A stretch of DNA of 55,594 bases from Paludibacter sp. 221 (GCF_010501035.1 NZ_QVMH01000006.1:1-55594); one strand, 5' to 3'. Shown: positions 8,511 through 16,661, counted from the stretch's first letter. The notes: generated by a model from the letters alone, not told the origin. Translations and numbers: made by a program.

Positions 8511-9805
8511 GGTTCATCCGACAAATGCGTAGTTTTTATATAAAAAAAGCTGACAAATCATTATATTTGATTACCCCTAATCGAATAATTAATGAGAGTC
8601 AGCTTTCTATACCACGCCTTAGGCGTTCGCGAACAGGAGTGTTCGGGAATACGCTACGAAGATAAGCGTATAATTTTACAGTTGCAAACTCGCGAAGAAA
8701 AGCTCCGCTGTCCTTGCTGTAAGAGTAAAGATATAATTTGTTCAGGAAGTCATATTCGCACTATTCGCAGCGTTCCAATAGGAAGTAAAGAGATTCTATT
8801 GGAACTAAAATTTCAACGGATTTGCTGTAAGACTTGCGGGTGTATACGTCAAGAGAATGTTCATTTTGTAACCGGAAAACAACGTTACAGCAGCAAATTC
8901 AAAAAGTTAGTTGTAGAGCTTTCTCGTATCGGTACGATAAAAGATGTAGCCAATCATCTTCACGTATCTTGGGATACGGTAAAATAGATTCAGAAAAACT
9001 ATCTTTACCGGCACTATAACAATCCTGATTTCAGCGGAGTTCGCTATATCGGCATAGATGAATTTGCAGTGGCTAAAGGTCATGTTTACAAAACTATTGT
9101 TGTGGATTTGGAAACAAGCCGTGTTATTTATATTGGCGATGGGAAAGGTATGGATGCGTTGGATGATTTTTGGAAGAAAGTTCAGAAGGCAGGCATACAA
9201 ATAGAGGCGGTCGCTACCGATTTATCTCCTGCATTTGTGGCCTCGGTTATGAGCAACGCACCTGATGCGGTACTGGTTTTTGACCACTTCCATGTGGTAA
9301 AACTCATGAACGATTCTTTGGATGAATTACGCCGAAGTCTTTATCGGGAAGAAAAAGATTTGAATAAACGCAAAGTTCTCAAAGGTACACGCTGGCTACT
9401 GCTGTGTAACGGTAAAGAAATGAATGATGAAAAAGCAAGAATAGATTAGAAAACGCCTTAGAACTGAATGAGCCGTTAATGAAGGCATATTATCTAAAAG
9501 AGAGTTTGAGAGAAATATGGAGGCAGACAGATAAGAAAAAGGGTGAGGAAGTACTTGACAAATGGCTTGAACAAGCCTATCAAGCCAAAATACCAATACT
9601 CACTAAGTTTGCAAACACGCTCAAAGCACACCGTTGGGGAATCTTGAATTGGTATGACCATCGTATCTCAACGGCTAAACTCGAAGGAATTAACAATAAA
9701 ATTAAAACGATGAAAAGACAAGCGTATGGATATAGAGACCAAAAGTTCTTCGAACTAAAAATTCTTGGATTGCATGATAAAAACTACGCATTTGTCGGAT
9801 GAACC
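8511..9805 (+). mobile_element. ISL3-family insertion sequence
   Basis: The element is bounded by perfect 29-bp terminal inverted repeats beginning GGTTCATCCGACAAATG (8511-8539 and the reverse complement at 9777-9805). The flanking octamers TAGATTTA and GAAATTTA agree at 6 of 8 positions, a decayed form of the 8-bp target duplication typical of ISL3. Total length is 1295 bp, and it carries one transposase gene, now broken. The insertion lies 75 bp from the 3' end of tRNA-Asp and downstream of the defence-like operon. Confidence 0.9.
8592..9802 (+). pseudogene. ISL3-family transposase, broken by a stop codon and a frameshift
   Basis: The N-terminus has the ISL3 zinc-finger pattern (CPCCKSKDI, then CCKTCGC) followed by a helix-turn-helix. 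The DDE domain starts YIGIDEFAVAKGH and continues ATDLSPAF, VFDHFHVVKL and the late STAKLEGINNKIK block. Two lesions separate these parts. An in-frame TAG at 8985-8987 follows HVSWDTV-K, where relatives probably have a sense codon such as Trp. A frameshift of about -1 near 9440-9447 falls between NDEKAR and LENALELNEP. All other frame sections are intact, so inactivation is recent. The final stop lies within the right inverted repeat. Confidence 0.88.
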
Positions 9806-9839
9806 GAAATTTAGACCGAGGGTTCGAAAAAAGAAAAAC

Positions 9840-9865
9840 CTCTTATAATCGATTGATTATAAGAG
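9840..9865 (-). terminator. Intrinsic terminator of tRNA-Asp
   Basis: Perfect 11-bp stem CTCTTATAATC / GATTATAAGAG with a 4-nt loop. On the minus strand it is followed by GTTTTTC, so it ends the tRNA-Asp transcript. An AAAAC/GTTTT flank on both sides makes it potentially bidirectional. Confidence 0.7.
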
Positions 9866-9879
9866 TTTTACGTTTTCTG

Positions 9880-9953
9880 CGGTATGGACGGGACTCGAAC
9901 CCGCGACCCCCTGCGTGACAGGCAGGTATTCTAACCAACTGAACTACCACACC
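9880..9953 (-). tRNA. tRNA-Asp (GTC)
   Basis: Complete cloverleaf on the minus strand: acceptor GGTGTGG/CCATACC (one G-U pair), D-loop TAGTTCAGTTGGTTAGA, anticodon stem-loop CCTGC-CTGTCAC-GCAGG with anticodon GTC, and T-arm CGGGTTCGAGTCCCG. The discriminator base is G. The terminal CCA is not encoded. The 3' end points toward the accessory island, the usual orientation for a tRNA used as an integration site, but I found no second copy of the 3' end. Confidence 0.95.
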
Positions 9954-9989
9954 ATTTTTTGTTGGTCGCAATATCTCTTAATTGCGGTG

Positions 9990-10020
9990 CAAAGATAAGA
10001 GCAAAATTTGATACTTGCAA
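9990..10020 (-). promoter_or_regulatory. Promoter of tRNA-Asp
   Basis: On the minus strand TTG and TATCTTTG are separated by 20 nt, matching the Bacteroidetes sigma-ABfr promoter (-33 TTG, -7 TAnnTTTG). The -7 box is 36 nt upstream of the mature tRNA 5' end. Confidence 0.7.
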
Positions 10021-10251
10021 TAGTTTTGAAAAATATTTAACGATAAATTTAGGTAGTAATTGATGAACAGTACTTTAAAAGCTAGATGAAGTTTAGGAAA
10101 AGTATATGAAAAAATCAACTATTGAGTAAAATAAGACAAAATGAGCAGTAGTCTGAAGTTGATTAGAAAAAGTGATGGAAGTAGCTTGAATAGAGGGTTT
10201 GAGAGGATTTGTTTAAACTGATGTTTAAACCAAGATGTAAACTAAAAGCAA

Positions 10252-11214
10252 ATGGATGCAACAGTTAACATCATATGTTATAAATCAAAAACATTAAAAA
10301 ACGGGGAACATCCCTTGATGATTCGTATTATTAAGAACAGAAAAACTAAACAACCACACGCCTAAAGAGGCGGTGGGTTATGTAACGGACTAAAAGTCCT
10401 ATGAGGCTAAAGCCTCCTAAAGAAAAAACTAAAGATATCCATTACAGAAACTTATTTATAAAACTTTACATCCAAATAATGAGTATTCCTTTATATATGA
10501 GAAATTTATTCGAAAAACAGAAAAGTGCTCCGCCTAAAGGCGGGGGATTTCACCCATCCCAGAATTATAAATTAAATATAAAAGTTTAGGAATATCGGTT
10601 AGCCCTAATCATTGGGATTTTGAAAGGAATAAACCTAAATCAAATTGTCCAAATAGAGATTTGATTAATAAAATTATTCTTGCAAAGGAACTTGAATATC
10701 AGAAACAGATTTTGGAGTTAAAATCAGAGGATAAAGAATTTGCCGCTTCTGCCCTAATAGTATCGAAAGTCAAAATCAACATTAAAACAGTGTACGAGTT
10801 TTATAATGAATTAATAAAAGAGTTGGAACAGGCAGGTAAGATTGGTAATTCCAGAGTGTACAAGGATTCTTTAAGGTCTCTTGAAATGTATTACAATGGA
10901 AAACTTGATATTCCCTTTTCCTATGTTGATATGGATTTCCTGAATGGGCATGAGAAACATTTACGACAGAAAAACTGTAAAGAAAGTTCAATGAATCTAT
11001 TTTTTAGAACATTGAGAAGTGCTTATAATAAAGCTACTGAAGCTAAACATGCCAAGAAAACAAATTATCCCTTTGATGATTTCAAGATTTCTAAATTCAG
11101 TATTAAGGCAGAAAAAGAGCCATCTCAAAGGATAATCTCAAATTGATTATGGAAGTTGATTTGTCAGGAGAAAGTGAATATATTCAGCTTAGTAGAGATA
11201 TATTCATATTTAAG
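10252..11214 (+). pseudogene. Disrupted tyrosine recombinase (integrase)
   Basis: The start MDATVNIICYKSKTLKNG is the arm-binding domain of a Bacteroides-type integrase. After 33 codons a 226-bp insertion (10351-10576) interrupts it. Removing the insertion rejoins the frame exactly (KTK then YKSLGISVSPNHWDF). The core-binding domain follows (SYVDMDFLNGHEKHL). A one-base loss near 11123 shifts the frame before LIMEVDLSGESEYIQLSRD. Finally the gene is cut at about 11214 by the IS630 element, before the catalytic Arg, His and Tyr. Three independent lesions mean it is dead. The 298 bp between tRNA-Asp and this gene contain no other gene, only short GTTTAAAC-type repeats near 10208-10230. Confidence 0.82.
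10351..10576 (+). mobile_element. 226-bp palindrome-rich element (IS200/IS605-like non-autonomous element)
   Basis: It is inserted within the integrase pseudogene, and precise excision would restore that frame. The left end has three hairpins in a row: CCACACGCCT/AGGCGGTGG, GGACTAAAAGTCC and GAGGCTAAAGCCTC. The right end has CCGCCTAAAGGCGG followed by GGGATTTCACCCATCCC. Such end hairpins, and the GGGGGATTTCACCC motif, are typical of IS200/IS605-family ends. The inside (about 100 bp) is AT-rich and codes for nothing convincing. TAAA occurs at both borders. The family call is inference, since no transposase or TnpB is present. Confidence 0.6.
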
Positions 11215-12314
11215 TAACTTTTCAAAATCAAGCAGCATTATGATTGTAGTTAATTCTCAGATTCTTTCCTATATCCGCCAATGCTCTATTAGTAGCATAT
11301 AACAGGGTATCCGCAGAAGCATAATCCTGTGGTCTGAGCCATTTTCCTTTCATAATCCGCCAAAGCGTCTCTGCAATGTTCAAATGCGGAGAATATAGTG
11401 GAATATAAAAAAGAAAAAGTCCTCGCTTTTCCCAGACAGGTCGCATCTGTCTGATTTTTGCATTCCTATGCACGCTGGCATTGTCAAGCACCACAAATGT
11501 CTTTTTGGTTACTTTGAAAGAATATTGGTCGAGGAAGCAGACAACCTTTTGAGCATCAATAGATTCACAGGAGCAGAAACCCTCAAAATGATTGTCACGG
11601 CTGATCATCCCAAAGATATTGAGCCTTTTAGCTCTTTCCGAGGGTATATACAAGTTCTCTCCAGGGAACTGCCATACGGATGGCACATAACCTTCGGTAC
11701 AAACATGCGATTCATCACCATAAAAGAGTTTGATTTCTCCTTGGGCATACAATGTTTCAAGTTCTTGCAACTTAGCGGTCTTATACTCATAAAGCTGCGG
11801 CGAGGGAACTCCCTTTGGACGTTTTCTTATACGTCTATATCTTGCGCCAAGGCGGATAAAAAACGTCTGAACGTCAACTCGCTCGCCTTTTTGCCTGAAG
11901 AATTCTGCCAGGCTTCCTTGGCTAAACGTACACTCTGTCTGTCTGATTCGATGGCTCTGCGAACCGCTTCCTCGTCCGAACAGTTCATGATAGGCTTGCG
12001 GCCTTGCCCTGGACGTGTATGCAAGCCTTTGATACCCTCGGATTCGAATCGTTTTACCCAGCCGTTGACGCTTTGGGCAGTCATTTGGGTCTGTTCGCCG
12101 ACTTGTATGGAGCTTAAACCTTCCGATTTGAGCAATACTGCGCGACAGCGCATGCGAAAACAATGGCTCTCGCCCAAACGGAAACCTTGTGTTAGTGAAT
12201 TTAGTTCGGATTCGCTTAATGTCAATATCTTGATCTTCATTAGTATATACAGTTGGTATGCTGCGAAGATACGACTGTTTTATTATGTGTGAAATAATTA
12301 TGACACTTACTTAA
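11210..12314 (-). mobile_element. IS630-family insertion sequence
   Basis: About 1.1 kb carrying a two-frame IS630 transposase. Imperfect inverted ends both begin TTAAGTAA (left from about 11210, right ending about 12314) and continue with TTTTCAAAAT and GTGTCATAAT. Insertion at a TA-rich site fits the family, but I cannot fix the TA duplication exactly. The element truncates the integrase pseudogene on its left. Confidence 0.75.
11228..12240 (-). CDS. IS630-family transposase, expressed through -1 frameshifting
   Basis: The first frame (from ATG at 12240, 137 residues) holds the helix-turn-helix domains (SESELNSLTQGF, QTQMTAQSVNGWVKRF) and stops at 11827. The second frame covers the DDE catalytic domain: FYGDESHV, FVVLDNASVH and LNIAETLW, ending at 11228. 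The frames overlap at T_TTT_TTA (11857-11863 on the minus strand), a classic -1 slippery heptamer. Slipping there joins ...LTFRR-F to FIRLGARYRRIRKRPKG and gives a protein of about 338 residues, the normal IS630 size. The two parts look intact, so the element may be active. A random frameshift mutation is the less likely alternative. Confidence 0.85.
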
Positions 12315-12322
12315 GAAAACCT

Positions 12323-12339
12323 ATGGACTTTTAGTCCAT
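12323..12339. repeat. Hairpin sharing its core with the 226-bp element
   Basis: ATGGACTTTTAGTCCAT is a perfect palindrome with a 3-4 nt loop. Its core is the reverse complement of GGACTAAAAGTCC at 10387-10399 in the 226-bp element, in opposite orientation. It lies 10 bp outside the IS630 right end and may be an end of a second copy of that element. The following 190 bp up to the peptidase gene are AT-rich and hold only a possible -7 box (TAGATTTG, 12481-12488). Confidence 0.5.
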
Positions 12340-12528
12340 GAGTCATTTAGTTATCAAATATATTAAATTCTTGTTTTTTAACCTTATTCATAAATAGGGC
12401 GTAAATGTAAAGCTGTAGACATTGATGTATATTTTGTAAATAAAACACATCTATATTCTAATCATTTCCCTATAAATGTGTAGATTTGTGGTTTGAAAAA
12501 TAAACTGGACAGATAAAAACAGCATATT

Positions 12529-14520
12529 ATGAGAAAACTTTTCTTATCATTACTATTCTTACCCATTATGAATATTTATGCCGCCGTTCAGCCTCAAACT
12601 GTAAACAAAGTAATATCATCGCTCACAGATACTAATCCGGAGAATAAAGTCCTGATAGAAAAAGGGGTAAAGCAAACTGCAAAATTATGGCTGGAAAAAG
12701 ACGGGGACGATGAAAGTTTCATTCAATTCTGTTTTAACAATTATATTGTCAATCCGGAAGAAAAAGAGAAAACATTCTTGAAAATAAGTGATTATCTCGA
12801 AGCTATTTACGGACACTTCAACGAGATGTCGCTACAACTTCAACGAAATGTACACGAATCAACGGGCGATTTAATGCAAACAGATGAAATGTTCGCTGCC
12901 TACAATCCTCAAACCCATTTAACAGACGATTTCTACAACAACAAAATAGCATTTATCATCTCGCTGAATTTCCCTGAACTATCACTCCAAGAAAAAGAGC
13001 AGCTTGGCAACAACCGCTTGGCGTGGGCTTATGCCCGCATGGGCGATATATTTACAGCCCGCATTCCGGCCGATGTATTACAAGGCTACTCTACAGCAAA
13101 CAGCGACGCTGATGTATATATCTCAAAATACAACATCTATGCAGGACATTTGTTAAGCAAAAAAGGGAAAAAATTATTTCCTGAAGATATGGTATTGTTA
13201 TCGCACTGGAACTTAAGAGATGAAATAAAAGCTAATTACAACAATGGGAAAACCGGACTTGAAAAGCAACAAATCATCTATGAAGTGATGAAAAAAATCG
13301 TCGCACAAGATATTCCGAACGAAGTAATCAATTCCGGAAAATATGATTGGAGCCCCTACAACAATCACATTCTTGACAAAGACGGACATATTGTTTACAC
13401 CACAGAAGACAGTGTACGCTATGTGAAATTTTTAAATAATTTCAAAGCGTTGCAAGCTATCGACAAATATACAGGCGATACGTACATCGACCGGAATTTT
13501 TCGAAAGAAATGGAAATTTCGGTAGAAGATGCCGAAGCATTATTTCACAATTTCCTATCTGCACCCGAACTGAAACAAGTAGGCAAACAGGTTTCGACAC
13601 GGTTGGGACGCAAACTCGAAGCTTTCGACATATGGTACGACGGCTTTAAAGCCCGTAGCAACCTGAACGAAGAAAAGCTAAGCGAGCAAACGCGCGCATT
13701 GTACCCTGATGCAAAAACAATGGAAAGTGAGCTTCCCGTAATACTGCAACAATTAGGATTTGCGCCTGAGCGGGCAAACTATTTAGCCGAGAAAATAACA
13801 GTAGATGCCGCCCGAGGTTCGGGACATGCGTGGGGTGCCGCTATGAAAGGACAAAAATCGCACCTACGCACAAGGATTCCTGCAACCGGAATGGACTACA
13901 AAGGATACAACATAGCCATCCATGAGTTTGGACATAATGTGGAACAAACTATCTCGATGTACGACACAGACTATTACATGCTGGCATCCGTCCCCAACAC
14001 TGCATTCACCGAAGCATTGGCTTTTGTATTCCAGAAGCGCGATTTAGAATTGCTTGGTATTACCAACAATGACCCCGAAAAAGAGAAAATGGACATTTTG
14101 GATAAGGTATGGAATATGTACGAGATATGCGGTGTTTCGATGCTCGACATTAAAGTATGGAAATGGCTCTACGCAAATCCCAATGCCACCGCTACAGAAT
14201 TGCGGGATGCCGTAATGCGACTATCCAAAGAAGTTTGGAACCAATACTTCGCCCCCGTATTTGGCAGAAAAGACGAAACCGTACTCGCTATTTATTCCCA
14301 CATGATTAGCTATCCGCTTTATTTATCGGCCTACGCTTTTGGGCAAATCATAGAATTTCAGTTAGAGCAATACCTCAGCGGAAAAGATTTCGCAGCCGAA
14401 GTAGACCGTATTTTCAGGTTAGGGCAGCTTACACCCAACCAATGGATGACACAGGCTACAGGCAGCACTCTATCGGCAGAGCCTATGCTGAAAACAGCAA
14501 GAGAAGCATTAAAAAAATAA
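12529..14520 (+). CDS. Secreted zinc metallopeptidase (M3-like gluzincin)
   Basis: A 663-residue protein with an N-terminal signal peptide (MRKLFLSLLFLPIMNIYA) and a zinc site IAIHEFGHNVEQ (His465, Glu466, His469). A probable third ligand is Glu495 in NTAFTEALAF, the spacing of gluzincins such as families M3 and M2. The upstream region is helical. It should be exported to the periplasm or outer membrane; there is no lipobox. It stands alone: the IS630 element is upstream and rlmB downstream on its own. It is the first gene with core-like base composition right of the island. The substrate is unknown, with oligopeptides likely. Confidence 0.8.
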   Translation: MRKLFLSLLFLPIMNIYAAVQPQTVNKVISSLTDTNPENKVLIEKGVKQTAKLWLEKDGDDESFIQFCFNNYIVNPEEKEKTFLKISDYLEAIYGHFNEMSLQLQRNVHESTGDLMQTDEMFAAYNPQTHLTDDFYNNKIAFIISLNFPELSLQEKEQLGNNRLAWAYARMGDIFTARIPADVLQGYSTANSDADVYISKYNIYAGHLLSKKGKKLFPEDMVLLSHWNLRDEIKANYNNGKTGLEKQQIIYEVMKKIVAQDIPNEVINSGKYDWSPYNNHILDKDGHIVYTTEDSVRYVKFLNNFKALQAIDKYTGDTYIDRNFSKEMEISVEDAEALFHNFLSAPELKQVGKQVSTRLGRKLEAFDIWYDGFKARSNLNEEKLSEQTRALYPDAKTMESELPVILQQLGFAPERANYLAEKITVDAARGSGHAWGAAMKGQKSHLRTRIPATGMDYKGYNIAIHEFGHNVEQTISMYDTDYYMLASVPNTAFTEALAFVFQKRDLELLGITNNDPEKEKMDILDKVWNMYEICGVSMLDIKVWKWLYANPNATATELRDAVMRLSKEVWNQYFAPVFGRKDETVLAIYSHMISYPLYLSAYAFGQIIEFQLEQYLSGKDFAAEVDRIFRLGQLTPNQWMTQATGSTLSAEPMLKTAREALKK

Positions 14521-14524
14521 AACG

Positions 14525-14677
14525 ATGCCAAAAGAAGATTATTTGATAAAATAAAAAGCGCTCGAATCGTACAAAAAAGGTTTGAGATTATACCAAATAC
14601 TCAACGAAAAAGACAAAACCTTTTCGTTCGAACGCGAAAACAAAATAAACGAATTAATAAAAATAATAAACGAGTAG
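14525..14677 (+). pseudogene. Small reading frame broken by one stop codon
   Basis: Starting four bases after the peptidase stop, 51 codons read MPKEDYLIK, a TAA, then KALESYKKGLRLYQILNEKD and a helical charged tail ending IIKIINE-like at TAG 14675. Without the single TAA (a likely CAA-to-TAA change) it would be a 50-residue helical protein. It could be a decayed small gene or chance. I recognise no family. Confidence 0.3.
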
Positions 14678-14742
14678 ACAAGAATTTTAGGAAAAGGAGA
14701 AAGAAGAAAGTACTTTTGCCTTTATACTTTCAACTTTTACCT
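14672..14742 (+). repeat. Dispersed intergenic repeat, copy 1
   Basis: GAGTAGACAAGAATTTTAGG... AGAAAGTACTTTTGCC... ACTTTTACCT recurs at 19351-19408 with about 85% identity and a few small indels. It lies just upstream of rlmB, and the second copy lies upstream of the ABC permease gene. Confidence 0.55.
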
Positions 14743-14777
14743 AAAAAATCTTGGCTCTTTATTCCAAACAAAACAAC

Positions 14778-15539
14778 ATGGCTTATTATAAAACAAAACA
14801 ACGCCCTGAAAAGGAAATGATTTTTGGCATCCGCGCAGTTATCGAAGCCATTCAGGCCGGAAAAGACATAGATAAGATATTCATTCGCCGTGATATGACA
14901 AACGAATTGTCGCGCGAGCTTTTCACGGTAATAAGAGAAACGGTTATTCCTGTACAGAAAGTTCCGGTTGAAAAACTCAACCGCCTTACCATGAAAAACC
15001 ATCAAGGCGTTATAGCATTCATTTCGCCCGTAACCTATCAGCGTATCGAAGATATTATTCCCGGGATATACGAATCAGGGCGCAATCCTTTCTTTGTCGT
15101 ATTGGATGGAATTACAGATGTCCGCAATTTTGGCGCAATAGCCCGTACCTGCGAATGTGCCGGTATCGATGCCATTATAATCCCCGCTAAAGGAGGAGCA
15201 CCTATCAATGCCGATGCAGTAAAAACATCAGCAGGAGCTTTGCTGTCTATCCCTGTATGCAGGGAAGAAAATCTTGTTGAAACACTGAAGTTTTTATCAG
15301 CTTCGGGCATAAAACTGGTAGCTGCAACTGAGAAAGCAACCGAGAACTACACTAAAACAAACTTTACCGACCCCGTAGCAATAGTAATGGGCTCAGAAGA
15401 AGATGGTGTAGCACCCGAACACTTACAACTGTGCGACGAGATGGTACGGATACCATTATTAGGCAACATCGGCTCTCTCAATGTATCGGTAGCCGCAGGT
15501 GTAATGCTGTACGAAGTAATAAGGCAGCGAGAAAATTAA
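14778..15539 (+). CDS. rlmB: 23S rRNA (guanosine-2'-O-)-methyltransferase RlmB (TrmH/SpoU family)
   Basis: SPOUT-class methyltransferase that 2'-O-methylates a guanosine of 23S rRNA (G2251 in E. coli). The N-terminal substrate-binding domain begins MIFGIRAVIEAI. The SpoU domain has the three knot motifs: LDGITDVRNFGAIARTCEC, VMGSEEDGV and IPLLGNIGSLNVSVAAGVMLYE. The ATG at 14778 is preferred to a TTG at 14751, because homologues start shortly before FGIRAV. The length (253 residues) is normal. Other TrmH-family targets cannot be excluded; a second TrmH-like protein is encoded at 47894. Confidence 0.88.
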   Translation: MAYYKTKQRPEKEMIFGIRAVIEAIQAGKDIDKIFIRRDMTNELSRELFTVIRETVIPVQKVPVEKLNRLTMKNHQGVIAFISPVTYQRIEDIIPGIYESGRNPFFVVLDGITDVRNFGAIARTCECAGIDAIIIPAKGGAPINADAVKTSAGALLSIPVCREENLVETLKFLSASGIKLVAATEKATENYTKTNFTDPVAIVMGSEEDGVAPEHLQLCDEMVRIPLLGNIGSLNVSVAAGVMLYEVIRQREN

Positions 15540-15637
15540 TATAATTCTTTGTTTATCGCATCTAGCTGAAAACAAAATAGATAGAACAAAGGCAACCCGA
15601 ACAAAACCGCCAAAACACAAGAAAAAGAAAAATAATT

Positions 15638-15667
15638 TTGCTCATTAAGACAAAATCACTATCTTTG
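15638..15667 (+). promoter_or_regulatory. Promoter of the initiator tRNA gene
   Basis: TTG (15638-15640), 19 nt, then TATCTTTG (15660-15667) is a full match to the Bacteroidetes -33/-7 consensus. It sits 14 nt upstream of the tRNA 5' end. Confidence 0.75.
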
Positions 15668-15681
15668 CACTCACAAAACAT

Positions 15682-15753
15682 CGCGGGATGGAGCAGTGGT
15701 AGCTCGCCAGGCTCATAACCTGGAGGTCATCGGTTCGAATCCGGTTCCCGCAA
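15682..15753 (+). tRNA. tRNA-Met (CAT), probably initiator tRNA-fMet
   Basis: Cloverleaf with acceptor CGCGGGA/TCCCGCA, D-arm GAGCAGTGGTAGCTC, anticodon stem-loop CCAGG-CTCATAA-CCTGG and T-arm CGGTTCGAATCCG. The first pair is a C1 x A72 mismatch, the hallmark of bacterial initiator tRNAs. The anticodon stem ends in two rather than three G-C pairs. CCA is not encoded. Confidence 0.92.
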
Positions 15754-15760
15754 CTAAAGA

Positions 15761-15792
15761 GAGAATCAGCAAAAGTTGATTCTCTTTCTTTT
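15761..15792 (+). terminator. Intrinsic terminator after tRNA-fMet
   Basis: Stem GAGAATCA / TGATTCTC with a loop of about 8 nt, followed by TTTCTTTTTTTT. It sits 7 nt after the tRNA. Confidence 0.85.
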
Positions 15793-15819
15793 TTTTATAT
15801 AAACCCATTTACTTCGACC

Positions 15820-15940
15820 CTACTTCTTCATCGCCCTGTCCATCGAGCGTTTATCCTCTTTCTCCTTAAGGCTTTGGCGTTTATCATAGGTCTTTTTATT
15901 TGCTCCTCCCAAAATATTTCGCTCCTCTGTAGCTCTGTTT
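15820..15940 (-). pseudogene. smpB: 3' remnant of smpB (SsrA-binding protein)
   Basis: On the minus strand a frame ends ...KKTYDKRQSLKEKEDKRS then MDRAMKK and stop (TAG at 15820-15822). This matches the conserved SmpB C-terminal tail (KGKKxYDKRxxLKEKxDxRxMDR), which inserts into the ribosomal mRNA channel with tmRNA. Only about 25-40 residues are recognisable. The OB-fold body (about 110 residues) is absent: upstream the frame enters a palindromic repeat (15955-16014). Since SmpB is generally important, an intact copy is expected elsewhere. This may be a scar from rearrangement or insertion into smpB. Confidence 0.55.
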
Positions 15941-15954
15941 TTGCTTGTCGCTTT

Positions 15955-16014
15955 GGCTACAAATATTACGGTGCTCCACACCTTAAGGCACAGCGTGCCG
16001 TAATATTTGTAGCC
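15955..16014. repeat. Inverted repeat with 17-bp perfect arms
   Basis: GGCTACAAATATTACGG (15955-15971) is exactly reversed at 15998-16014, with a 26-nt loop. The motif GCACCGTAATA recurs at 16044-16054 next to a GGTGCAGAGCACC hairpin. It borders the smpB remnant and could be the end of a small mobile element. Confidence 0.75.
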
Positions 16015-16074
16015 TGTAAATGAGTGAAATAAACAAGGTGCAGAGCACCGTAATACTAAGTTAAATAAAATCTC

Positions 16075-16624
16075 CTGTCCCTCGTTTGCAACGAGGGATT
16101 AAATGGGAATCACGTTTTAAACGTAAAACCATTAACCTCTGGTTGCAAACGAGAGGTAGGTGTAATTTATTTTCGGCACAAGTTGCGCTTCGCTAAACTT
16201 GCGCCAATAGGTGAAGCAGGTAACAAATCCGATGAGACAGGTTTAACGATGGAACCTTATTTTCGGAAGCCAACCTTAGTAACATCAATGCTTTATGAAG
16301 TTCAACCTTATTACCTTATTTTTCAGATGATTTAATAAGCTAATAAGGTTGTTGGGTTTGCAACTCTGTTATTATTACTAAGGTTCAATATAAAATAAGA
16401 TTTTTGCATTGTTAACCAGATGCTTATAATGGTATATTGTTTTAAAAGCACATTCTGAAAACAACCCATATTTGGCGCAAGTTTAGCGAAGTGCAACTTG
16501 TGCCAATAGGTTTAATACCTGATATTTTTAGCTTATATATTTTAGTCCTGAAAACAACAAATAAAGCGCATGAATCACTCACACGCTTTATTATTTTTAT
16601 CCAAATGTATAATGAAAGAAAAAA
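16075..16624. repeat. 550-bp direct repeat, copy A
   Basis: Nearly identical to 16662-17211 (period 587), with only a handful of differences. It contains CCCTCGTTTGCAACGAGGG, a second palindrome around GTTGCAAACGAGAGG (imperfect in this copy), and a hairpin-forming segment GGCACAAGTTGC...AACTTGCGCC at 16175-16204. That segment recurs in inverse orientation at 16473-16505. No convincing gene lies inside, and function is unknown. Confidence 0.85.
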
Positions 16625-16661
16625 ATAAAACTCTTGGGTTAGAAGTTTATTGTTGCCGGGT

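Noticed and set aside
8985-8987. Stop-codon recoding (TAG read through) in the ISL3 transposase
   Set aside because: A second lesion, a frameshift near 9440, breaks the same gene, so simple decay is more likely than recoding.
10401-10589. A 62-codon open frame within the 226-bp element
   Set aside because: It spans hairpins and crosses the element border into the integrase remnant in a different frame; no protein-like conservation.
11468-12292. A 274-codon plus-strand frame opposite the IS630 transposase
   Set aside because: It is the antisense shadow of a transposase with clear DDE motifs on the minus strand.
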